This document shows positions 46,554 to 58,505 of a DNA stretch of 64,000 nt, piece after piece (within the stretch, counting starts at the first letter, position 1; each line of letters opens with the position of its first letter). Source of the stretch: Culex pipiens pallens (lineage: Eukaryota > Arthropoda > Insecta > Diptera > Culicidae); contig NC_068939.1 in assembly GCF_016801865.2 (NCBI RefSeq), forward strand, positions 129,229,917 to 129,293,916, written 5' to 3'. Both the position numbers and the translations under genes were made by a program. The notes under the pieces were generated by a model. That model saw only the letters and a list, made by a program, of their open reading frames with translations, searched no databases and had not been told where the DNA came from.

Positions 46554-48147
46554 ATGGCCGAAGTCGCCGATCTGGTCTACCGAATGACCCTTTCCGAGCA
46601 GGAGTTCCAGCTGCCGACGGAAATTTGGCAGCAGATCTTCGGCCACTTGAGGGCTAAACAGTTGCTCGCGGTGCGGTTGGTTTGTCGCCGTTGGAAGTCC
46701 ATCGCGGACGGGAAACGGTCAATGTGGACAAATACGCGTATCCGGTTTGCGTTGTACACCCGGTTCGATGAGCAGTTCCGAATGGAGAGCTGGGTGCCCG
46801 CCAGTTGCTGCGAGCTGTTTTGTTCCAGAGTTGTCAACGTAACCGGCTGGTGGCCATCATTCGGGGAACATCTGACGAGCATGACACTGGACCGGTGTGA
46901 ACTGACTCTCGAAACGCTTGTGGAAATGCTTCGGTATACCCCGAACCTTAAGAAACTACACTTGGACCACGTTAGGAAGGCAGCTGAGGAGGAACCGGTG
47001 GTGGATTTTCAACTCGATCGGATGGAAGAGCTTGATTTGGATTGTGAGATTTTCGAGGTTTTTGTTCAAGTTTGTCCGCACCTCCGCAGTTTACAAATGC
47101 GTTACAGCGTGAACAATGAAGAAACTTTAAGTCGAATGTTGCGGTCTGTCCAAGGGACGCTGGAACGATTGGAGTTTGATCCTACGCCGTACCTGTTGCA
47201 GGAAATTACCAACATGAAACTTTTGAAGCTAAAAAGCGTTAAATTGCTGCATTGGCATAATGATCAACATGTTGCAGTTCAACTAAGCCAAATTCAGCCA
47301 TCTTTGAAAGAAATTTACTTGCAAACAGTCAAGACTTCACTGTCCGTAAGTAATACTTACAAATTGAAGTATTCAATTTGTACTCATTGTTTTTCCTCAG
47401 GACCTCAAACAAATTGTTACAAATTGTCCTAACCTCGAGCAGCTTTTGGTGAAGATAGACAAAGAGGTATCAAATGATCTGTCGTTTCTGGGCACCATGA
47501 TTCATCTTAAGAGACTCACGCTTTGGAATGACGATAGCGAACAGATGTTGAAATTAAAAGAACTGAAAAGTCCAAACCTGGAAGAACTTGAGCTTTCTGG
47601 ATTTCGTCTCGTTTGCAACAACGAACAGTCATTCCTGGCGGGCTCCAAGAAACTCCAACGACTTTCTTTGCTCAATTGTAAGCTGAAATGTTGGACAGAT
47701 CTAATAATGATGATTTTAGAACTTCCGTCGTTGAAACGCCTCGAACTGGAGAGTTCGCGTGCAGCTACATTTTGCATGATTACCGTGAAAGGTTGTACCG
47801 CAAATCTGGAATCCATCGAACTATATGATTGCGAAACAATGCACCATAACATACTCACTCAACTGGCAGTTTTGTGCCCTCGGATGAAGAATGTCCTTAT
47901 GCATGACATGCCTCAAATCGACGATGAGACAGTGCAAAGTTTGTGCCGCCAGCTGCCTCGGTTGACCCAACTAGCCATACCGAACTGTTCCGTAACGGCA
48001 GCGAGTGCGGAATACATCGTGGACCATTGCCATGCGTTGCAGTGTTTGAGAATTGTTGGCTGTAACGGATTTTGCGAAGCGCTGCAGAAGCTGCTCAAGG
48101 ATCGTCGCAGGTACATCGAGCTGGAGATATCGAAGACATTCATGTAA
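46554..48147 (+). CDS. F-box/leucine-rich-repeat protein (FBXL-like), two exons
   Basis: The protein is a likely substrate-recognition subunit of an SCF ubiquitin ligase. Exon 1 is 46554-47345 and exon 2 is 47401-48147, giving 512 residues. The 55-bp intron starts GTAAGT and ends TTTTCCTCAG, in phase 0 after a Ser codon. The ATG sits in a good context (CCAGCCATGG). Residues 20-59 form an F-box (LPTEIWQQIFGHL, then VRLVCRRWKSIA). The rest is a run of degenerate leucine-rich repeats (for example NLKKLHLDHV, NLEELELSGF, SLKRLELESS and LTQLAIPNCS), as in FBXL proteins. Substrate and orthologue are not identifiable by eye. No clear TATA box is seen upstream and there is no canonical AATAAA within 150 bp of the stop. 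It is the only intact host gene in the left 62 kb. Confidence 0.92.
47346..47400 (+). other. 55-bp intron of the F-box/LRR gene
   Basis: GTAAGT donor and TTTTCCTCAG acceptor. Reading through instead adds 29 codons and then a stop at 47430. Splicing joins ...KTSLS to DLKQIVTNCPNLEQLL, which continues the repeat pattern. Confidence 0.9.
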
Positions 48148-48447
48148 AACTTTTATTTTGTTGGTTTCGAATTTCTCGTTGAATAGAAAAAAAATGACTT
48201 AATCCAGCATTAGATAGTGATTGGTGTTTTCCTAACATTCATATAGTAAATAGATTCAGTAAAAACAGCATCATTCTTCTAAAACACATATAACAAATGA
48301 GCTTCATTACACATTGCTTTCATAGGGTTTTCAGATTTTCAATCATTCTGGCTTATCGACAAGGTATCCAACGATAGTTCGCATGATAATCGCACAACGT
48401 TTTCATCAAAATGTCTGAGATCTGGCCTCCAAAAAGGGTATGAATAC
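48148..48447. other. 3' flank of the F-box/LRR gene
   Basis: AT-rich 3' UTR-like sequence. AATAGA at 48183 is the only candidate near-match to a poly(A) signal. Nothing else seen. Confidence 0.4.
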
Positions 48448-49001
48448 AAGCGAGTCCACGAGCAAAGCATACCCTTCTCGCATATAAAACTAGTATCTGG
48501 CCAAAATATGAGCACTCTAGGTCAACGGAAAGTGGGGTAAATCGGGACACAAAGTTTTATGGTTCAAAAACGTCAACAATCTTTAAAAGGCTGTAGATTA
48601 GGCAAAATTCAATTAAATTTCAAAATTCAAAATGCATCTGAAATGCTTGAAAAATGCAACAAAATGCATGATAGAGCATTCAAATTGGTTAAATCTAAGG
48701 GCAGTTATTGGCATTTTAGTGAAAAAATAGCATAATTTTCAAACTCATATAAAAAAGTGTTCCATCCAGATATCAACTCGATTAGAACTGCAGCTTGTAG
48801 CGGACATTTGGGACTACTATCTGAGACTGAGAACGCTTTGGGTAAAGCAGATCGACATATCAAATAGATACTTTTACTTTTAGTGATTTTTTTGGTTGTA
48901 AATTTATATATGTACAAACAACCCCTGAAAATTTCAAGCAGATTGGTGAGGTCCAAACGAAGTCCCATACAAAGGGGTATACCCTGTTCGTGGACTCGCT
49001 C
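48448..49001. mobile_element. Short TTAA-type MITE related to 17157-18490
   Basis: GCGAGTCCACGAGCAAAGCA at the left is mirrored by CTGTTCGTGGACTCGCTC at the right. TTAA follows the right end (49002-49005), but the left TTAA has mutated. It keeps the left arm of the 1.3-kb palindrome (CTGGCCAAAATATGAGCACT onwards) and jumps near 48905 to the terminal right block (TGTACAAACAACCCCTG). It is therefore an internally deleted derivative. Confidence 0.85.
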
Positions 49002-49754
49002 TTAAGTGCTTATAACTTTTGAAAAGGGTTGTCAGGGCTTCAATATTTTGGATTCGTTGGAAAGGAGTTATTAAAACCTATTTAAAAAAATATAATATGG
49101 CGGACAACAACGTACAATTTAAAAATTTTAGAGCTCTAAAAGTGTCCCAAATATCACTTTTCTCTAAAACATAACCCTGAATTGCTAGTTTTTAAAAACT
49201 GATTTTTAAAGGTTTGCCGTAGATTGTGAGACAAATTTTTAGTGTCTCCGACAAAGTTGCTTGGATTAGCAAGCTTGACAACTTTCTAGAATACAAAAAA
49301 ATCCTGAATAGTTAGATTTTCAAAAACACCCTAATTGTGAACTACCCTAATTTTCAACCAAACCAAAAGTTGCCCTTTCTCGTTGGCAATAACTCTTCTG
49401 AAGACACCAAAGTTCCAAAACTTTACAATTTCTCGGAAGTTCCATTTTCCATTTAATTTTGCGATCTGAACCACTGTTCATTGTCATTGAAATTATAAAA
49501 AAAATTTATGGAGAGAAATTGGGACATTGCAAAAACTGACATTGTTTTGAAAACATTGGAAAAGTCACATAAAACAAGTAAAACCAATGCTGTTTAAACA
49601 TCAAAAATTTGGTGAAAAACGGATTTTTGGCGGTTTTTTAGATCAAAAGGCGGTCTTTGAGGCGAAGTCTTGGGCGAAGTTCAAAAGTTTTCAAAGAAGT
49701 AGTTTTGACAACTTTTCAAAAGTCACCATAGTGCTCAGTTAAACCCTTCTCTAT
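49002..49754. repeat. Dispersed repeat including a fragment of the 9837-10298 family
   Basis: 49290-49474 matches the right half of the GTGGTCCAGATCGC element (TTTTCAACCAAACCAAAAG, then AATTTTGCGATCTGAACCAC). The rest is AT-rich with no gene. Confidence 0.6.
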
Positions 49755-49925
49755 GGAAAGTAGGAATCGTCTACCTGGGTCCTGTCTCGGTAGTGTCGCT
49801 GGTCGGCAGTTGGACTCATATTCCAAAGCTTGCCAGTTCAAATCCCGGGGTAGATTAGGTGTAACAAGAGGTTTGGATTGCCTCACCGTTTCAAGTCTTC
49901 GGACACGTAGTAGAGCGAACAATTT
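49755..49925 (+). mobile_element. tRNA-derived SINE (single head)
   Basis: An A-box-like TGGTCGGCAGTTGGA (about 49799-49813) and the B box GTTCAAATCCC (49836-49846) are 22 bases apart. An unrelated tail follows (ACACGTAGTAGAGCG), then an A-rich stretch. It differs from the two-headed SINE at 40268-40586. Confidence 0.65.
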
Positions 49926-52308
49926 TTAACACAAAAAATAAATATTTCCAATTGAAAAATAAGGTGAAGGCATCGAATACTTATGATTTTTTTGGGTTTG
50001 TAAAATATGTATGTAGAAATCACAAAATTTCATAATACAGAAAATTTATTGAATCCACTGAAAGATGATTTTCAATCTCTCCTTAAAGTTTCATGAAGAT
50101 ATTTTATGATCAAACTGAGTAAGAGACGATTTAAGCCCAACATTTTGCCATGCGCAAAGCAACTATCTGATCCTTTTTTCTCAAAACACCGAGTTGATTT
50201 ACGGGTGCCACGATATCTCGAGATGGGATGGACCAAATTGGCTGAAATTTGAGGTGAAGACTCTCAAGACATATCCCGTGTGCATGACGAAGCCCGATTT
50301 TCAAATTTTGCTTTTTTAAAAAATACAAAAATCAAAAACTGACGATTTTTTATATAAAAACTTAAAAATATTTTTATCTTTTTTTAAAATAAACTTTTTG
50401 AAAAACGGCCATCGTCATGCACGCGGGACTTGTTAAACAATTCTTCACCAAAATTTTGAACCTTTTTGGACAAAGCAGTGTTGAGTTATTTTGGCAGCCG
50501 TTTTTTGAAACTGCTAACTTCAAGTAGCTATATCTCGGCAATGATACGATCAAATGTCATCAAATTTGTTTTGTTAACAGATGAAAATGTGTATATATTA
50601 ATACCCTCAAAACAGATTTAAATAAAGTTTAAATGTCTGCTCATATCAACCTCTGACATTTTTGCCGATTTATATCGAATTCTCAGCAAAAAAATAAAAA
50701 AAAATCCTGCCAATTTGAATAGTCAATCAAGTATTTCTGCAAATTGAAAGTCATCAAACAACCAGCATGGAAATTGAAATGAATCCTTCCCCATCATGCG
50801 CAGTGCAATTTGTATAGATCGGTTTTCCCTTTTCGCTCCAATTACTATTTAACAACTAGTTGCAACCAATTGGAGCAGAAATACAAATATTACATAGAGT
50901 GAGTGTAATTACGGCCGCCAGAATGCTCCAATTTGATCTTAGCGGCCCTGCAGCGGATTTTCCCCAGCTTCGATTGGTCCCGAATATGTTAATAAATTTA
51001 ATGACCACATTACGATATGTTAATGAGCTTTAGGGGCCAACCTCAAATTGCACAATGACACCCCTTCAAAATAAAGGGAAAAGTCGAGCACCTGGATTCC
51101 CAATCAACCCGAAAAAAAAAATCCTGCCGGCTTAACCTGTAATAATCACACTTTAATTGCATCCTGATGGTTCCCAATCAGAGCGACCGTGGCATGTCAC
51201 GGCCCTGACAGCTTCCAGCACAGGCAGTCAGTGTGCAATTGCACGCTTTTTTAATTTCATACCATCGACGATGCAATTGCACTCAGGATAAACAAATAAA
51301 CAGTTCCCTCCGCAGACGGTCATTCCGACGAGTCGCGATTGCCGGTTTGATTTCGTTTTTTCCTTTTTTTTCACGTGATGCAACAACCATCCTGCGATAA
51401 AGTGGTGCCAGTAGCCGGTAAACCCTCGCCTGGCTTGTTCAATTACTGTTAAAGTACACTTTTTTATATCTTCAAATCTTATAAAAAGGGTAAATTTCTA
51501 TTAATTTTATATAATAGCCTTAAAATTTTGAGAAGAAGCTCTATAAATTTAATTACAAAAACAAAACCAAACCCAACTTCCACCACGCAAGGGTTTAAAG
51601 AGAGCAATCACTTTCGCGATCCGATTTCCATGTGAGCTGGCATCCCAGCGTGAATGTGCTCCACTTTTGCAATCATGAGAGAGCGCTCATATTATTTGCG
51701 GATGCGATTCGCTGATCATAACATTGTAACACCGCCACTCATAATAACCCATCAATTACCGAGCGAGATCGAATGACAGCTTCACCGAATGGTGTTACAA
51801 GTTTCGCGACAGTGTATTTACACTTTAAACGCAAACTAACCAACTCGATCGCGTCTAAACTGATAAGCATTTCTTGATTTTGTTGTTGCTGTTAAAGTTG
51901 GTGTCACGTTTTTTGAAAAGTGCACTTATATTTTCAGAGAGCGCGCAATTCGTCGATTCGCCATTAGTGGGATTGATTAATCTGCCAAGCCAGAGGGGCC
52001 AAGTCGCGGTGGGATTTGGTTCGATTTATTCCGATATTTGCGCGACAGACAGACAGACAGACAGCCTTGAGTTACCTTGGCGAGTTCAACAAGTTAGTCA
52101 GATTGTCGGTAAATGTTAGGTCGTTAGGTAGGTAGCAGGTGAGTATAGTGGCAGTTACTAACAGGTGAAGCAGAATGCAAAGTGCAGTTAGTAATTCGGT
52201 GGAAATGCAGTTTGGCCTTAGTTGGACCATTTGTGGAATTGATTGGTTGTGGACGAGAGAAAGTCATTGCAATAGGGTGGTTCCTTGAATCATCAATTCT
52301 TCAATTCA
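49926..52308. other. Gene-free DNA; AT-rich to 50700, then unique GC-balanced
   Basis: 49926-50700 is AT-rich and resembles decayed repeat (GATATCTCG and ATATCTCGG motifs near 50210 and 50530). 50760-52300 is unique-looking, with a short CAGA run at 52045-52062. No coding region is supported. Confidence 0.4.
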
Positions 52309-52615
52309 CAAAACCTGAATTCTTCAATTCTTCAATTCTTCAATTCTTCAATTCTTCAATTCTTCAATTCTTCAATTCTTCAATTCTTCAATTCTTCAAT
52401 TCTTCAATTCTAGATTAAATTTTCAAAACAACCTATCCCTCATGGGTTTCCTATGCAGATAGGGCCTTTTGAAAATTTAATCGAGAATTCTTCAATTCTT
52501 CAATTCTTCAATTCTTCAATTCTTCAATTCTTCAATTCTTCAATTCTTCAATTCTTCAATTCTTCAATTCTTCAATTCTTCAATTCTTCAATTCTTCAAT
52601 TCTTCAATTCTTCAA
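52309..52615. repeat. Octamer microsatellite (TTCAATTC)n with a hairpin interruption
   Basis: TTCAATTC repeats over 52309-52411 and 52489-52615. The 77-bp interruption between the blocks has inverted ends (GATTAAATTTTCAAAA and TTTTGAAAATTTAATC). This suggests a small mobile hairpin inserted in the array. Confidence 0.9.
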
Positions 52616-52617
52616 TA

Positions 52618-52854
52618 CACTCAACCCCGGTAGTTGGTCACTTTTTCGTTTGACACTTTTTTAGTTTGTACCCCGTTGGTTGGTCAAAGTCAAACTAAAA
52701 AGTGACGAACTGTCACTTTTTACACAGCGCTCACGCACACTATCACAACAATCGTTTGGTAGTGTGTGTGAACTCCGTGTAAAAGGGGTGTCAAACTAAA
52801 AAGTGACCCCGTTCGTTTGACAACAGTTGGTGTCAAACCATCGGGGTTTGAGTG
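52618..52854. mobile_element. 237-bp TA-flanked MITE inserted in a microsatellite
   Basis: CACTCAACCCCGGTAGTTGG and CCATCGGGGTTTGAGTG are inverted ends with TA outside (52616-52617 and 52855-52856). Internal motifs TCAAACTAAAAAGTGAC repeat in both orientations. TTCAATTC-type repeat resumes on the far side. It is non-coding. Confidence 0.9.
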
Positions 52855-52856
52855 TA

Positions 52857-53017
52857 CTTCAATTCCTCAATTCTTCAATTCTTCAATTCTTCAATTGTTT
52901 AATTCTTTAACTCTTCAATACTTCAATTCTTCACTTCTTAAATTTTTCAAATTATCACTTTTTAGAATCATCATTTTGATAGTATTTTTTAATATATGAA
53001 ATCTGATTGAATTTAGG
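52857..53017. repeat. Decayed tail of the TTCAATTC microsatellite
   Basis: 52857-52945 continues TTCAATTC-like units with increasing substitutions. The remainder is AT-rich. Confidence 0.7.
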
Positions 53018-53189
53018 TACAGTCAAACCTCTTTTTACGCGACCTCCTTTTGCGCGAAATTTTTTTTACGCGGTTTTTTTTACGCGAAGAATTCAAAATA
53101 ACGCGAACTCAATTTACGCGAAAAATTCAAAATAACGCGGTCCGATTTTAAACTGTCGGAAGTCTTAACCATTATGGTCATATCTTCCT

Positions 53190-54420
53190 GTTCAACGGGG
53201 ACCACAATCAGGGTTTTTACCATCAGTAGCTTCGGTATACTCTCTGTGATCTGTTAGAATGTACGAGGTCATCTAGGAACTCCCGGAAGTCATGGCCTGG
53301 ATATCTACCTGATCAACGGGAGTCTATATGGCTATATTAACCATCGGTATAGCTTCAGGTAGCTTCAGCGGACCACGATGGACACTCTGCGGCATGTTGG
53401 ATTGTTTTGGGTCATCCAGGAACTCCCGGAAGTCATGGCCTGGATATCTACCTGATCAACGGGAGTCTATATGGGTGAATTAACCATCGGTATAGCTTCA
53501 GGTAGCTTCAGTGAGCCACGATGGACTCTCTGCGATCTGTTAGAATGTACGAGGTCATCCAGGAACTCCCGGAAGTCATGGCCTGGATATCTACCTGATC
53601 AACGGGAGTCTATATGGGTGAATTAACCATCGGTATAGCTTCAGGTAGCTTCAGTGAGCCACGATGGACTCTCTGCGATCTGTTAGAATGTACGAGGTCA
53701 TCCAGGAACTCCCGGATGTCATGTCCTGGATATCTACCTGATCAACGGGAGTCTATATGGGTGAATTAACCATCGGTATAGCTTCAGGTAGCTTCAGTGA
53801 GCCACGATGGACTCTCTGCGATCTGTTAGAATGTACGAGGTCATCCAGGAACTCCCGGATGTCATGGCCTGGATATCTACCTGATCAACGGGAGTCTATA
53901 TGGGTGAATTAACCATCGGTATAGCTTCAGGTAGCTTCAGTGAGCCACGATGGACTCTCTACGATCTGTTAGAATGTACGAGGTCATCCAGGAACTCCCG
54001 GAAGTCATGGCCTGGATATCTACCTGATCAACGGGAGTCTATATGGGTGAATTAACCATCGGTATAGCTTCAGGTAGCTTCAGTGAGCCACGATGGACTC
54101 TCTGCGATCTGTTAGAATGTACGAGGTCATCCAGGAACTCCCGGATGTCATGGCCTGGATATCTACCTGATCAACGGGGGTCTGTATGGTTATATCAACC
54201 ATCGGTGTAGCTTCAGATAGCTTCAGTGGACCACGATGGACACTTTGCGGCATGTTGGATTGTTTTGGGTCATCCAGGAATTCCCGGAAGTCATGACCTG
54301 GATATCTAATTGATCAAAGGAGGTCTATATGGCTATATTATCCATCGGTATACCTGCAGGTAGCTTCAGTGGCCCACGATGGACAATTTGTGACATGTTA
54401 GATTGTTTTGAGACATCCAG
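53190..54420 (+). repeat. 143-bp minisatellite, left array (about eight units)
   Basis: The marker CATGGCCTGGATATCTACCT recurs every 143 bp (53291, 53434, 53577 and on). Each unit contains TCATCCAGGAACTCCCGGA and TAGCTTCAGTGAGCCACGA. The middle units are nearly identical and the outer ones more diverged, the usual pattern of array homogenisation. Confidence 0.94.
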
Positions 54421-54494
54421 GAACTCGTCCTCAAATGCGAATGCTAATTCTAATGGGACATTTATGCGTTGATCAGGAAAATATCCAGGTCAGG

Positions 54495-55400
54495 ACTTCC
54501 GGGAGTTCCTGGATGGCCCAAAACAATCCAACATGCCACAGAATGCCCATCGTGGTCCACTGAAGCTATCTGAAGCTATACCGATGGTTAATTCAACCCC
54601 CCCGTTGATCCGGTAGATATCCAGGCCATGACTTCCGGGAGTTCCTGGATGACCCAAAACAATCCAACATGCCGCAGAGTGTCCACCGTGGTCCACTGAA
54701 GCTACCTGAAGCTATACCGCTGGTTAATATGACCATACACACCCCCGTTGAACAGGTAGATATCCTTGCCATGACTTTCGGGAGTTCCTGGATGACCCAA
54801 AACAATCCAACATGCCACAGGATGTCCATCGTGGTCCACTGAAGCTATCTGAAGCTATACCGATGGTTAATATAGCCATATAGACCCCCGTTGATCCGGT
54901 AGATATCCTGGCCATGACTTCCGGGAGTTCCTGGATGACCCAAAACAATCCAACATGCCACAGGATGTCCATCGTGGTCCACTGAATCTATCTGAAGCTA
55001 TACCGATGGTTAATTCACCCATATAGACCCCCGTTGATCCGGTAGATATCCTGGCCATGACTTCCGGGAGTTCCTGGATGACCCAAAACAATCCAACATG
55101 CCACAGAATGTCCATCGTGGTCCACTGAAGCTACCTGAAGCTATACCGATGGATAATATAGTCATATAGACCCCCGTTGAGCAGGTAGATATCCAGGCCA
55201 TAACTTCCGGGAGTTATTGGATGACCTAGTACATTCTAATAGATCACAAGGTAACCATCGTAGGTCACGGAAGCTACCTGCAATTATTACGATGGTGGAT
55301 ACACTGGTACAGACCCTTGTTGAACAGATAGATAATCAGTTCATTACTTCCGGAAGTTCTTGGATAACCCAGAACATCCCAACCTGCTGTAGAATATACA
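54495..55400 (-). repeat. 143-bp minisatellite, right array (about six units, inverted)
   Basis: The complementary marker TCCGGGAGTTCCTGGATGAC recurs with 143-bp spacing. The outermost unit (near 55355-55420) is diverged toward the 144-bp unit of 41189-43894 (CTTGGATAACCCAGAACATC, then CACTGAAGC). Confidence 0.93.
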
Positions 55401-55626
55401 GCGCAGGTCACTGAAGCTATTTTGAATAACCTGGAATTACATTATTATTATTAAAAATATATAATACTTTATAAAACTAAAAAATACTGAAAACTCTTTT
55501 TACGCGAGCAATTCAAAATAGCGCGAACTCTTTTTACGCGAAAAATTCAAAATAGCGCGAACTTTTTTTACGCGATTTTTTTTTTACGCGAGAACCAAAA
55601 TTCGCGTAAAAAGAGGTTTGACTGTA

Positions 55627-57400
55627 CAATCATTCAATGTATTATCTCATTTATTAATCTTATAGGATTTTTCTAACATTTTTAACCGAAATCTTTGTTT
55701 TTTCCCCAAAAATCGTAGAAAAATGTTTTTCTTGATTTTCTGGAAACAGTAATTTTAATGTTGCTCTAGCAATGTTATTTAATGAGTTTTTTTTAATTTG
55801 AATCAAAAAATATTATAACTAAACTAACGTAAATCAACGCCATTGTTATTATATAACTACACTTTTTGATTTTTTTCGTGATTTGATTATTCGAAATTTG
55901 AATTTATGAATTTTTTCTAAGGACTTCGTATAATCTTGGACTGTTCTCTAAAAAATCGTTTATAAGCTGTCCTTTTTGACTATCCAAAACAAATAAAAAT
56001 TAAAGGTGAATAAAAAAATGAATTTTACCTAAAACATGTTTTTTTAATTTATAAATACCTAAATTAAAGATGAATAAAAATTGATTGAGAGTGATCCTAA
56101 TGTTTCCAAGTCGAAATTCAAAATACAAAATGTTTTTTTTTTGTTTTTTTTTTTAAATATAAAATGCAATTCATAATCGATGGTCGACATTCTGGAATAT
56201 TGCTCTAAAGTAAAAGTGTATATTTTTTCCAATTTACGTAGCTGGTGTATCTTTTTCCTTACAGATCTTTAGAAAAATTTATCAGTTCTTCAGGATTTTA
56301 ACCGATATTTTTTTATTCGACTTTCATATTCCAATAACTGGGTATCGCAATGAAATATTCAAAATAAGGATTGTTTTGGAAACCCAACAATTTAATCTTA
56401 AGACCTATAGCAAGCGCGACCAGAATTTAGTAAGCGGTGTTGCCGGCTTTCCAAAAATATAAATTCAAAAGCAGGTATTTAAAATTAAGTGCAATAATAA
56501 ATTTGACAATATTAAAAGAAGCAAAAATTAATGTGTTATTGAGAAGCGCTTTGATGATTTTTGTGCAAAACTTCATGAAGTCAGCTTGTTAAAAGTGTTA
56601 ATTCGAAATGAAAGCTTCAAAATTTAAAAATTTTGTAAAATTAAGTTATCTGATTGCCACCAAAACAACGTGTTGATTAACGATTACTTATTAAATACTT
56701 TTAATAATCATAATAGAAGAAAAAATCATTATAATTCTATTGAAAATAAATAAAAAGCTTTTTTTATTTCAAAAAAGTCTAATTTTATTTTCTCCATTCC
56801 AAATTAATGGTCAATTTTAAAATTGATGAGCGACTCTTGAACGTTGCAAATATTTTTTCAAATTGTATGTACCTCGACTCTAACCTATGTCGAGTGTAAG
56901 GGGGGTGGGTGGATAAAATTTTCATAATCACATTGTTGCAGAATTGGGTCAGTAAGTTTGAAAAAATTTAAAATTAAAAGACAAAAACACTTCCTTTAGT
57001 AGACAGTACTTTAAGTGATCAATACAAAATCATATCGATAGTTCCCGTAGTTTTGAAGATACTGAAATAAGTGTTACGAAAATCTTGGTCCAAAAAGCTC
57101 TAGATGAAGTGCACAATTAAATGTTTATGTTACATTCACATGAAACGGGAAGAGAGCGCCATTTTGAAACCACGATTTTTTGGAAACACCTTTATAGAAA
57201 ACACCATAACTTAAACAATTGTTGTCTGTTGCAGACGATAAATATAAAGAGAGCAAACAATCTGCCGAATTCAGAAATTGTTTAAAGTGGTACAGAAGTT
57301 GTCCAAGGACTGGCGTCCCATTTCACCTTAAAAACTGTTAATTTTTGTATGGACTGTTGTAAAAATGTGTAAACGAATGTGGAAAATGGATTTTCTGAAA
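55627..57400. other. AT-rich gene-free DNA
   Basis: Decayed, transposon-like composition. 55874-55945 (TCGTGATTTGATTATTCGAA, then GGACTTCGTATAATCTTGGA) is a diverged copy of the pogo-type end at 60208-60280. Nothing else is recognised. Confidence 0.45.
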
Positions 57401-58500
57401 AAAAACTCATTCTTGGAAAATTCGAACTACTCTAACTCGCAAATAAACTCACATAATCGCACAGCTCCCGCGCTCAAAATGGAAACCTGGTCAGAATTGA
57501 TTTTAATTAAGGCACCACCACCAGCACATTGCAATGTCCAGTAGTCATGCGCTGGACGGACATTCATTTGACCACCAGTTCGTCCGTCCATTCATGCCTA
57601 GACACACATTAAGCTTGGCTCCGCGTGGACTGGTTTTGACTATTTTTGGCTGCCCGGTCAATTTCTGCAATGTATGTTAGATCTGAGCGGGGAAGTGAGG
57701 GAGGAGGGAAATTATGGGAAAATTATCGTCCAACATAAACGAAATGACACTTGTGCAATTCTCTGGTGGGCACCACCACCGCCGTCAAGTTCGCCAACTC
57801 GCCAAAAGCGTTCCAATTCCCACAGCCCGCTGTGAAGGAGGGTTATTACTATTATATTGTTATTACCATTTTGGAATAGGAGAAGATGCAGAAACTGCAC
57901 AGCGTGAGTTCATTTTGTCATTTCGCGATTGAGAAGCGCGAAATATCGCGAACTAGACGGCGGCACTCCGCGAGCTACTTGCGGGAGTACTTTTGACCAA
58001 ATGTGGGGCTTTCGTACACACAAATGTGAACTGTTAATCAAAATCCACTCCGGTTGATGAGGGTACAAAAAACACTGAAATAAGACCAAATTGTGGGTGC
58101 AAAGAGTGACCCAACCTGATACTGTGGGAAAAACAGCAGTAAGAGCTCATCAAAATCGATCGCGGATCTAATTGCGCTGCGCGATTACGCCGATTGACAT
58201 TTGGTACCCCCAAGCCAAGTACACACATTCCAATTGACCGCGTTGGTTGTGGCAGACGGGATGATTGGAACCTGCTCCGTGAAATTGAAACGAGGTTTGT
58301 AATGCCGGGTGATATTAACGTGGCAAGTTATTGGGTTACGGCGACCAAGGTGAGCTCATTTTAATAATGCTTTGCTGAGGGCATAACATTTTACACGCTT
58401 TTGCGAATTATCATATAATAATGTAATTCAAAAAATTGTAATGATGAAATCGTCACAATTGATTAGGAAACCGTGTACATTTTCTCTTATAAACAGGTTG
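57401..58500. other. Gene-free GC-balanced DNA
   Basis: Unique-looking, including a CACCACCGCCG tract at 57771-57782. Short open frames on both strands lack domain features. Candidate regulatory DNA only. Confidence 0.4.
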
Positions 58501-58505
58501 ATATA

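Larger units (their letters stand above)
53020..55624. mobile_element. TA-flanked element (pogo/Tigger-like ends) built from inverted 143-bp arrays
   Basis: CAGTCAAACCTCTTTTTACG is mirrored by CGTAAAAAGAGGTTTGACTG, with TA outside (53018-53019 and 55625-55626). Just inside both ends are degenerate repeats of TTTACGCGAA/TTCAAAATAACGCG. The interior is one array of about eight 143-bp units (53190-54420) facing about six inverted units (54495-55400). The spacer between them (54425-54480) contains ATGGGACATTTATGCG, also found in the MITE at 13628-13887. Since 143 is not a multiple of three, similar open frames of about 80 codons reappear staggered by 143 bp. No transposase is encoded. Confidence 0.9.

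Noticed and set aside
46554..47432. A single-exon 292-residue F-box protein ending at 47432
   Set aside because: GTAAGT at 47346 and TTTTCCTCAG at 47391-47400 define an intron, and splicing extends the leucine-rich repeats to a natural stop at 48147.
54490..55201. Staggered open frames of about 80 codons beginning MDILWHVGLFW
   Set aside because: They reappear every 143 bp as copies of the minisatellite unit.
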